A DNA stretch of 64,000 nucleotides from Orychophragmus violaceus. Taxonomy: Eukaryota; Streptophyta; Magnoliopsida; Brassicales; Brassicaceae. Shown here in pieces: positions 56,477 to 63,515 of this stretch. The stretch lies in NCBI GenBank assembly GCA_030180135.1, contig CM058239.1:116883999-116947998 (forward strand), read 5' to 3'. The stretch's first letter is position 1; each line of letters starts with the position of its first letter. A program made the position numbers and the translations under genes. The notes beneath the pieces are model-generated. The model worked only from the letters and a program-made list of their open reading frames with translations, did not search any database and was not told where the DNA came from.

Positions 56477-58076
56477 TGAGGGGTTTTGGTCGTGGTACTT
56501 TCGAAAAAACTCGACACGATCCCTCCTGGGACATAAACACTTAGTTTTTCATGCACCGCGACTGTCCCACGGTGCATAGGATCAGTCCACGATCAGTTTA
56601 TCCTATCCCGTCATTTTTTTCACCCGTTTCCTCCACCACACCTCCTTACTGTCTATATGAGGAGTTTTGGTCGTGGTACTTTCGAAAAAACTCGACACGA
56701 TCCTTCCTGGGACATGAACACTTGGTTTTTCATGCACCGCGACTGTCCCACGGTGCATAGGATCAGTCCACGATCAGTTTATCATATACCGTCATTTTTT
56801 TTTCAACCGTTTCCTCCACCACACCTCCTTACTGTCCAAATGAGGGGTTTTGGTCGTGGTACTTTCGAAAAAACTCAACCCGATTCTTCCTGGGCCATGA
56901 ACACTTGGTTTTTCATGCACCGCGACTGTCCCACGGTGCATAGGATCAGTCTACGATCAGTTTATCCTATCCCGTCATTTTTTTTTCACCCGTTTCCTCC
57001 ACCACACCTCCTTACTGTCTATATGAGGGGTTTTGGTCGTGGTACTTTCGAAAAAACTCGACACGATCCCTCCTGGGACATGAACACTTGGTTTTTCATG
57101 CACCGCGACTGTCCCACGGTGCATAGGATTAGTCCACGATCAGTTTATGATATACGGTCATTTTTTTTTCACCCGTTTCCTCCACCACACCTCCTTACTG
57201 TCCATATGAGGGGTTTTGGTCGTGGTACTTTCGAAAAAACTCGACCCGATTCTTCCCGGGCCATGAACACTTGGTTTTTCATGCACCGCGACTGTCCCAC
57301 GGTGCATAGGATCAGTCCACGATCAGTTTATCCTATCCCGTCATTTTTTTCACCCGTTTCCTCCACCACACCTCCTTACTGTCTATATGAGGGGTTTTGG
57401 TCGTGGTACTTTCGAAAAAACTCGACACGATCCTTCCTGGGACATGAACACTTAGTTTTTCATGCACCGCGACTGTCCCACGGTGCATAGGATCAGTCCA
57501 CGATCAGTTTATCATATACCGTCATTTTTTTTCACCCGTTTCCTCCACCACACCTCCTTACTGTCCATATGAGGGGTTTTGGTCGTGGTACTTTCGAAAA
57601 AACTCGACCCGATTCTTCCTGGGCCATGAACACTTGGTTTTTCATGCACCGCGACTGTCCCACGGTGCATAGGATCAGTCCACGATCAGTTTAACCTATC
57701 CCATCATTTTTTTTTCACCCGTTTCCTCCACCACACCTCCTTACTGTCTATATGAGGGGTTTTGGTCGAGGTACTTTCGAAAAAACTCGACACGATCCCT
57801 CCCGGGACATGAACACTTGGTTTTTCATGCACCGCGACTGTCCCACGGTGCATAGGATCAGTCCACGATCAGTTTATGATATACCGTCATTTTTTTTTCA
57901 CCCGTTTCCTCCACCACACCTCCTTACTGTCCATATGAGGGGTTTTGGTCGTGGTACTTTCGAAAAAACTCGACCCGATTCTTCCCGGGCCATGAACACT
58001 TGGTTTTTCATGCACCGCGACTGTCCCACGGTGCATAGGATCAGTCCACGATCAGTTTATCATATCCCGTCATTTT

Positions 58077-58081
58077 GTTTT
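58077..58081. other. Probable insertion target site (GTTTT) at satellite/LTR junction
   Basis: The last monomer reads normally to GTCATTTTGTTTT, where other monomers continue with CACCCG or CACCG. Here the LTR begins instead (TGACAAGACC). Ty3/gypsy integrases usually duplicate 5 bp, so GTTTT is the predicted target-site duplication. The matching copy should lie beyond base 64000 and cannot be seen. The target is the T-tract of a monomer of the CATTTTGTTTT type, also seen near 50960 and 52599. Confidence 0.6.
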
Positions 58082-58095
58082 TGACAAGACCCCTC

Positions 58096-58111
58096 CCGGC
58101 CATAGGGCCGG
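58096..58111. repeat. Short inverted repeat near the U5 end
   Basis: CCGGCC-ATAG-GGCCGG: 6-bp GC-only arms with a 4-nt loop, 14 bp from the outer LTR end. In the genomic RNA this part of U5 lies next to the primer-binding site, so a stem here could matter for priming or integrase recognition. That role is inference. Confidence 0.6.
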
Positions 58112-58141
58112 TTTGGATTGCCACTACTTAACCATATTCAC

Positions 58142-58166
58142 CTTGAGGTTTCATAAGAACCTCAAG
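58142..58166 (-). terminator. Perfect 9-bp hairpin just downstream of AATAAA
   Basis: CTTGAGGTT / AACCTCAAG with a 7-nt loop. On the transcribed (minus) strand it begins 5 nt after the AATAAA at 58172-58177, where cleavage and polyadenylation would be expected. It may be part of the 3'-end signal or the R/U5 boundary. The inverted repeat is certain; its function is inferred. Confidence 0.5.
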
Positions 58167-58171
58167 TTCAT

Positions 58172-58177
58172 TTTATT
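58172..58177 (-). promoter_or_regulatory. Candidate polyadenylation signal AATAAA (LTR)
   Basis: AATAAA on the element's coding strand, context ATGAATAAAATGAAC. A second AATAAA lies at 58252-58257. The one listed is preferred because it lies closer to the LTR end and is followed by the hairpin at 58142-58166. Plant poly(A) signals are loose, so this is a candidate only. Confidence 0.4.
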
Positions 58178-58554
58178 CATACTTACAACGATTTCCAATA
58201 CATTCGTTCAACAAGATTCGATTCATATAAAGACTAAGGCAAAATAGACATTTTATTAATAATCAAAAGGTACCAAATACATGTAGTTCAGTTTGCATTA
58301 TGCTAGAGTACTTGGTCCTAAACAATGTCTACCCAAAAACAACACCACTCGTCCCCAAGTCTTGTCCGCGCCTAGGTCTGATCATTATCATGATCACCTG
58401 AAAATCAAAACAAGTTCATGAGATTTCCATGATAGTTTTATATTCATTTCATGCATCCTAGCAATACTATATGATCCCATGAACTATATATTATACACGC
58501 AATTTCACATAATTCCTAAGTCTTTAAACATAAGCCGTTTTCATTCTCGTTACG

Positions 58555-59325
58555 TCAACCGTGAACCGCATGCATACTCGGCTCATAATGGCGAGCGTAT
58601 GCACCGGCGCATTCTCGGCGTACGGTCATGGTCGGATGCGTGGGCTTACGGCCGATAGCGCATTGTCCACGGTCGTCCAGACATGCGCACGCGGACGGTC
58701 TCACGGTCATGCGCGTAACGGGACAGACATGCCGATCAATCGCGCGCTAGACCTTACGGTCGCGCGGACTGATCAGCGCATGCGTTCTATCCGGCTTGAC
58801 GTACAACCGTGCGACTATGCGTGTCGTCGACATGGAACATACCGCGGTACTTCTGCGCGGTTGGTCTTGCGGTACAGGCGCATACCGCGAACGGTTGCGA
58901 CCCGTCGTGCGAACGGACGCGATTATACCCACGGATGGGTACGACCGTTCCTTCGGTCCGCACGGTTTACCGCGGCCAAACGATCGCTCGCGACAATCCG
59001 ATGGACCATCCGCGATCGGGCACATCGAGTACCGACGAGTTTGACGAGCGGTTATGTCTTACGTTCCACGGCCATTTACCTTGGTCCGTTTCTCACGCTT
59101 AGGCCGATCATACTTTGGCTTCTCGGTTCTCGACTACCCGTCTCCTTGACGTGCCGTTAAACCGTTCGAAGCAGTATTGATCCTTGGGCCGTCCAACGCT
59201 TGGAATCGTGACCAACCGCTTAGCCAAACCGTCACGACCAAGGCCTTATGGCCGGTCGTGTAACGAGTATAATGGCGCGTTTTGAATAAGAAGGAAAGAA
59301 GAGTTTTCCGGCCATAAAACAACCG
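58555..59325. other. CpG-dense block inside the LTR
   Basis: Composition changes sharply near 58555 from AT-rich sequence to sequence with about 8-10 CpG per 60 bp (8 counted in 58561-58620, 10 in 58741-58800), roughly twice what its G+C would give. Open frames exist here on both strands, the longest about 200 codons on the plus strand from a GTG at 58561. They show no domain, low-complexity core or start context, and are most simply explained by the scarcity of AT-rich stop codons. ACGGTC occurs five times within 58622-58761. No known gene is recognised. Confidence 0.7.
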
Positions 59326-59621
59326 GCCGTGACCGCTAGGGTTTGGGCCAAGGCCGAGAAGAGATGGTCCGGACTCTAACCTTAGATATGGTCGTGGTCT
59401 TGCCGTGGGTTGTGGATGCCTCACCGGCCATCTTTTCTCCCCTTTCCTTGCGCTTAAACCACCACCAATTCCTCTTCAAACCGCCGGCCTTCTCTTGGAG
59501 ATTCCGGCTTCTCTCTCTCTCTAGAACTCCCTCAAACTCTCGGTTTCAATGGCCTTTGCCTTTGGAGAATTTGTGAGCGTTTTTCCCCTTGTGGGCGTGG
59601 GCGAATTTGGCCAAGTGATGG

Positions 59622-59632
59622 CCTATTTATAG
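59622..59632 (-). promoter_or_regulatory. LTR TATA box
   Basis: On the minus strand the sequence is CTATAAATAGG, a strong match to the plant TATA consensus, about 375 bp into the LTR. Transcription would start near 59590-59600. A weaker AATATAAAAC at 58435-58444 is the only other TATA-like site noted on this strand of the LTR. Confidence 0.65.
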
Positions 59633-59752
59633 GCTATGTTGGCGCCAACTTCCCTTGGGAGAAAGGGTGGGAGTTGTTGGCCGAATGGGTGCATCTCTTC
59701 CTTGTACCCATTCGCTTGGTAACCGCTTGGCCAGCTAGTGTCACTAGCTGAC

Positions 59753-59888
59753 CAGCTGGCCCAAGAGCTTAACACTCCCGCCAGCTGAGTTGAGCTGATT
59801 GCCAGCTGACCTAGCTGACCAGCTGGACTGTTCAGCTCAGCTGAGCTGACTTCTTCACTTCCACACTTAGCCAAGCTCCTTCCAGCTG
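59753..59888. promoter_or_regulatory. Cluster of six CAGCTG palindromes in U3
   Basis: CAGCTG begins at 59753, 59782, 59803, 59820, 59838 and 59883, with further AGCTGA and AGCTAG half-matches between. All lie about 120-260 bp upstream of the TATA box on the transcribed strand, where LTR enhancers usually sit. CAGCTG fits the E-box form CANNTG. Which factor, if any, binds is unknown. Confidence 0.6.
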
Positions 59889-59981
59889 AGCTTTGGCCAC
59901 AAATCGCCTAGGGAACACTCGGATTAGTCTCTCCGGACTTCCCGTTCATGTGTTCTGGTTCCATGGCGCGTCCCGACTTCC

Positions 59982-60842
59982 TTAGGCCGGTCGGGGGATA
60001 CTACAAGTCTCCCCCCCTTGAAATGGATTCGTCCCCGAATCCGCGTCAAGGTTTTTGTACCACTCTGGATAGTCGGCCTTCATTCGATTCTCGGTTTCCC
60101 AAGTAATCTCCTTGATCCCATTATGGATCCATTCCACTTTGACCATTTGTAGCACTTTCTTTCGGGTTGCTTTTTCCATCCTATCCAGGATTCGGAGTGG
60201 TCGGATTTCGACGGTCAAGTTTGACCTAAGTTCTCTTGGAATCTCAGGTTCAACCTTGTCTTGATCCCCTAGACATTTGCGCAATTGTGAGACATGGAAT
60301 ACATTGTGAAATGCATCCATCTCGCTTGGCAAGTCTAACTTATAGGCGACCGCTCCAACCCGTTCAATGATTCGGAACGGCCCCAAATATCTGGGATCAA
60401 GCTTACCGCGCTTGGAAACCCTGGCCCGACCCTTGAAAGTGATCATCTTCAAGTAGACTTGGTCGCCTACTTCAAACTCAATGTCTTTCCTTCTCCTGTC
60501 TGCATAGCTCTTTTGACGGTCTTGAGCCTCTTTCATCTTGGCCTTAAGGAATCGGATTCGTTCCGTGGTTTCCTCTATTATGTCTGGTCCAACTATGCTT
60601 GACTCTCCAACTTCGGTCCAGCACAGTGGAGTTCGACAAGGCCGCCCATACAAAGCCTCATAAGGCGACATCCCGATGCTTGTGTGATAACTGTTGTTAT
60701 ACGCAAACTCGGTCAAGGGTAGAAACTTCTCCCATGAGTCGCCCCATTCAAGAACACACGCTCTCAGCATGTCTTCTAGGGTTTGTATGGTCCTTTCGGA
60801 TTGACCGTCCGTCTGGGGATGGTAAGCCGTACTCATGTTCAC
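59982..60842 (-). pseudogene. pol: Pol, part 4: integrase C-terminus with GPF module and chromodomain
   Basis: About 286 codons in one open frame, entered by a frameshift near 60842 rather than by a start codon (the first codon is GTG). Near residue 16 the Glu of QSERT is the third residue of the integrase D,D,E triad. LGPF at about 153-156 is the GPF/GPY module that follows the core in Ty3/gypsy integrases. Residues about 211-262, with ILDR, VKVEW and ITWETE, form a chromodomain of the Tekay type. The frame continues through the polypurine tract and 24 nt into the LTR before a TAA at 59982. Role: DNA joining during integration and target choice through chromatin marks. This part is intact but cut off from the core by the frameshift. 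Confidence 0.9.
60006..60019 (-). other. Polypurine tract for plus-strand priming
   Basis: On the minus strand AAGGGGGGGAGACT lies immediately before the LTR TG. It is almost all purine and in the expected place. It also encodes part of the C-terminus of pol (residues about 275-279 of the last reading frame), so it is under both coding and priming constraint. Confidence 0.85.
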
Positions 60843-61249
60843 TCCTCGTTCCCCAGGGCCTTCTGGAAGGCTTGCCAGAAATACGAAGTAAACCGGCCGT
60901 CCCGGTCTGAAACTATACTTGAGGGGATCCCATGAAGTCTCACGATCTCCTCAATGTATACTTCAGCCAACTTCCCCACTCCGTCCGTCTTCTTGATGGC
61001 CAAGAAGTGGGCGGATTTCGTGAGCCTGTCTACCACAACCCAAATGGCATCTCGCCTGTTCCGGGTCGTAGGCAAACCGGTCACAAAGTCCATAGCTATG
61101 TTATCCCATTTCCACTCCGGAATGGGAAGACTTTGTAGCAGACCACTCGGGACTTGGCGTTCAGCCTTGATTAGCTGACAGGTTGGGCACTTGGCCACCC
61201 AAGCAGCTACATCACGCTTCATCCCGACCCAATGATAGTACCCGTTTGA
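60840..61249 (-). pseudogene. pol: Pol, part 3: integrase catalytic core
   Basis: Open frame of about 138 codons ending in TGA at 60839-60841. It carries CPTCQ (the Cys pair of the HHCC zinc finger) near residues 23-26 of the frame, then IAMDFVTGLP with the first catalytic Asp (about 56) and IVSDRDGRF with the second (about 117). The spacing of about 60 residues is usual for Ty3/gypsy. The third catalytic residue lies in the next frame, after a one-base loss or two-base gain between about 60842 and 60860. The His pair of the zinc finger lies in the previous frame, before an apparent one-base gain in the C-run at 61241-61243. The enzyme therefore cannot be made whole from this copy without two frame changes. 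Confidence 0.9.
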
Positions 61250-61949
61250 GGTCATGGTACATCTTGGTATGGCCGGGATGAATTGAGAACTTAGACTGAT
61301 GAGCCTCTCGTAAGATGGCTTCCTTCAGTTCCCACACGTTTGGCACACAGACTCGGCCATTTACCACAATCGTCCCATTGTTGGAGATTTGGTATTCCGT
61401 ATGGTTGTTCTCTGCGGCTTTCACCAACTCCTCATCATCCTTCTGAGCAAGCCGGACCTTAGTCAGAATATCTGCTTGGTCCGCTGCCCCTAAGCCAATT
61501 GGCTCCTCCCCCACGGTCAATGCATTGAGACGCAAGGAACGGACCATTCCGACCAAGGTCTCTGCATCCCGTTCACTGGCCACCTCGGTCCTTTTCCTAC
61601 TTAAGGCGTCGGCCACGAGGTTGGCCTTCCCCGGATGGTAAGTAATGTCCAGATCGTAATCGGCCACTAGTTCCATCCATCTCCTTTGACGAAGGTTGAG
61701 CTCAGGTTGGGTGAACACATACTTCAGGCTCTTATGGTCTGTAAATAGTTGCACTTTCGCTCCGTAGAGATAAGATCTCCAGATCTTAAGTGCAAAGACT
61801 ACAGCGGCCATCTCAAGGTCATGAGTGGGATAGTTCCCTTCATGTTTCCTTAATTGCCTTGAAGCATATGCAATCACTTTCCCTTCTTGCATCAACACGC
61901 ATCCCAACCCATTGATTGACGCATCCGTGTAGACCACGTAAGGCGACAT
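61241..61949 (-). pseudogene. pol: Pol, part 2: RNase H and start of integrase zinc finger
   Basis: About 235 useful codons. YTDAS near the start, DLEMAA about 40 residues on, and FTDHKSL hold the acidic residues of RNase H, which removes the RNA strand during reverse transcription. A linker of about 100 residues follows. Then REAHQS...HPGHTKMYHDLK gives the two His of the integrase HHCC finger. The frame runs on out of phase to a TGA at 61212. Entry is by a frameshift near 61940-61950 from the RT frame (an apparent one-base gain), so there is no native start codon. The region downstream of RT is otherwise well conserved, with no internal stop. Confidence 0.9.
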
Positions 61950-63413
61950 CATCTTGGGGTTGAGTCAGAACTGGTGCCTTAGTCAACATCTCCTTGAGTT
62001 CTTTAAAACTCTTCTCCGCGGCATCAGTCCACTCAAACTTCACGTTTTTCCCGGTCAGCTTTGTCATGGCCTTGGCCATACTTGCAAACCCTTGGACAAA
62101 ACGTCTGTAATAGCCGGCCAGACCTAGAAAGCTTCGGACCTCAGTCGCGTTTCTCGGTCTTGGCCAATCCTCAATTGACCGGATCTTCTCCGGATCAACT
62201 GCCACTCCTTCCGCCGACACTATGTGTCCTAGGAAGCCAATCCGCTCTTGCCAGAAGCTACATTTACTTAGCTTGGCGTAGAGCTTCTGTTCCCGCAACT
62301 TCTCCAACACGATCCTAAGATGTTCCCGATGTTCTCTAGGGTTCTTGGAGTAAACAAGTATGTCATCAATGAATATGATGACAAAACTGTCTAACCATTC
62401 CCGAAAGACACCGTTCATCATCTTCATGAACGCGGCTGGTGCATTTGTCAGACCAAACGGCATGACCACAAACTCGTAGTGTCCATACCGAGTTCGGAAC
62501 GCGGTCTTCCTCACGTCCTCTGGTGCTATCGGGATTTGATGGTATCCCGAAGCGAGGTCGATCTTGGAGAATACGGTCGAACCCTTGAGTTGGTCTAACA
62601 ACTCGTCTATCCGAGGCAATGGGTACTTGTTCTTGACAGTAACCCGGTTGATGCCTCGGTAGTCTATGCACAAGCGGAGGCTCCCGTCCTTCTTCTTGAC
62701 GAATAGGACAGGCGCTCCCCAAGGAGAACTGCTCGGCCTAATAAAGCCTTTGTCTAGCAGTTCTTCTAACTGCTTCTTCAACTCGGCCATCTCGGCTGGG
62801 GCCATTCTATATGGCGCCTTGGATAAGGGTTTCGTTCCGGGTTCAAGTTCAATGACGAACGGATCAGACCGGTCAGTCGGTAAGCCTTCTAATGGTCTAA
62901 AAACGTCCTCAAAGTCCTTGACCACTGGGATTTCCCCAACCTTAGCCTCCGGCCCTACTTCCTTGATCGTGATAGTGGCTAAGTATGCTTCACATCCCTT
63001 AGCCAACATCTTCTCTGCTTGGATAGCAGAGACGACCAAGCTTCCCGAGGTTGGCCGTATTCCTTGGAACACAACCTTACCCTCAGGTTTCTCGAACTTC
63101 ACCCTTCCTCGGTGACATTCAATGGTGGCTCGGTTTTGACCGAGCCAGTCCATACCCAAGATCACTTCGTGATGGTTGAGTTGGACTACCACTAGGTCAG
63201 CCGGCATGCTCACGCCCCCAATGGAAACGGGCACATCTCTGACTAATCCTAGCATAGGCATTACTTGCCCACCGGCGGCATTCACAATGCCTTGGCCGGC
63301 CACTTGTTCACTTTGGAACAAGCCTTTCCCAATCATCCCGGGACTCACAAAACTGTGTGTAGCCCCGGAATCAAACAAGGTCAATGTTTCTACACCGCCT
63401 ATCAAAACGGTCC
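61944..63413 (-). CDS. pol: Pol, part 1: aspartic protease and reverse transcriptase
   Basis: About 490 codons without a stop. Protease: LFDSGATHSF (Asp at 63370-63372) is the active-site motif of retropepsins; VILGMDWL follows about 70 residues later. RT: LDKGFIRPSSSPWGAP, RLCIDYRGIN, KIDLASGYHQI and FVVMPFGLTNAP lead to FIDDIL (near 62365), the catalytic YxDD-type box with Phe for Tyr as is common in Ty3/gypsy. FLGLAGYYRRF marks the connection region. The frame has no ATG at its start: the first codon of the bare open frame is TTG, and the segment is reached either through the putative intron 63414-63515 or by other means. It ends in a frameshift at the RNase H border. Protease processes the polyprotein; RT copies the genomic RNA in the particle. 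Confidence 0.93.
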
Positions 63414-63515
63414 CTACACATCGCCCTCAAATGTGTAAGCGCATCCCGCTTTTTCCCCAATATGATGCAATGCATTATTCAAATATTGAAGAAGGTCAGG
63501 GTTCCAGTAACGTAC
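63414..63515 (-). other. Putative 102-bp intron between Gag and protease
   Basis: On the minus strand the interval begins G|GTACGT, ends GTGTAG|GG and contains CTTAC (candidate branch A at 63436, 22 nt before the 3' end). Its length is divisible by three, yet it carries an in-frame TGA at 63496-63498 shortly after the 5' site. The flanking coding parts are in one phase, and removal of exactly this piece brings together residues that are normally adjacent in Tekay-type polyproteins. Known: Ogre elements splice an intron within their polyprotein region. For this element splicing is inference. The alternatives are a random insertion or stop-codon readthrough. Confidence 0.5.

Larger units (their letters stand above)
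1..58081 (+). repeat. Tandem satellite array, 182-bp monomer, about 318 copies
   Basis: Seen: the same unit recurs head to tail from the first base to the retroelement junction with no inversion and no foreign insert. Taking the ATGAGGGGTTTTGG landmark as monomer start, starts run from 76 to 57935 with spacing of 181-184 bp (mean about 182.2). A typical monomer contains, in order, GAGGGGTTTTGGTCGTGG, the palindrome TTTCGAAA, CCCGATCCTTCCCGGGAC, an 8-bp dyad ATGCACCG/CGGTGCAT, GATCAGTCCACGATCAG, a T-tract of variable length (6-10), and a C/T-rich stretch CCTCCACCACACCTCC. A hand count gives 87 G+C in 182 (48%). Known: plant centromeric and heterochromatic satellites often have monomers of 150-185 bp, near nucleosome length. 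Inferred: centromeric or pericentromeric heterochromatin. The family is not one I recognise. Confidence is high for the array and low for its chromosomal role. Confidence 0.98.
58082..60005 (-). repeat. 3' LTR, 1924 bp
   Basis: On the minus strand it starts TGTAGTATCCCC directly after the polypurine tract and ends GGGGTCTTGTCA at the satellite junction, giving canonical TG...CA ends. Predicted parts on that strand are U3 from 60005 to about 59600 with CAGCTG repeats and a TATA box, then a long transcribed part. An (AG)6 tract lies at 59511-59522, about 100 nt after the TATA box. A CpG-dense block spans about 58555-59325 and an AT-rich part 58112-58554. Candidate AATAAA signals and hairpins lie in the last 180 bp. 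If the TATA box sets the start site, R would be about 1.4 kb, which is long; the R/U5 limits are therefore uncertain. The LTR itself probably encodes nothing apart from the last codons of pol. Confidence 0.88.

Noticed and set aside
1..58081. CRISPR array
   Set aside because: There are no unique spacers; the whole 182-bp unit repeats and the sequence is plant nuclear DNA.
1..58081. CENP-B box
   Set aside because: TTTCGAAAAAACTCGACC matches the TTCG and central A of the box, but the CGGG half is absent. Plants have no established CENP-B box.
1..58081. Telomere-like or G-quadruplex motif GGGGTTTTGG in each monomer
   Set aside because: It resembles a ciliate telomere word but occurs once per monomer, with too few G-runs for a stable quadruplex and no plant telomere repeat nearby.
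76..58084. Hundreds of open frames starting MRGFGRG or MNTWFF on the plus strand and MIHRSW or MVEETG on the minus strand
   Set aside because: They repeat every 182 bp, change frame with each indel in the T-tract, overlap each other, and have no codon-position bias visible by eye. They are by-products of the satellite.
58561..59160. Plus-strand frame of about 200 codons inside the LTR, with overlapping frames on both strands
   Set aside because: It starts at GTG, has no recognisable domain, lies in CpG-rich DNA where stops are rare, and runs antisense to the element. Better explained by composition.
59134..59576. Short frames on both strands in the LTR (59134-59424 minus, 59343-59576 plus)
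   Set aside because: No motif, no start context, and overlapping each other in non-coding LTR sequence.
58077..60005. Solo LTR
   Set aside because: The polypurine tract and the complete pol region follow directly, so this is the 3' LTR of a longer element.
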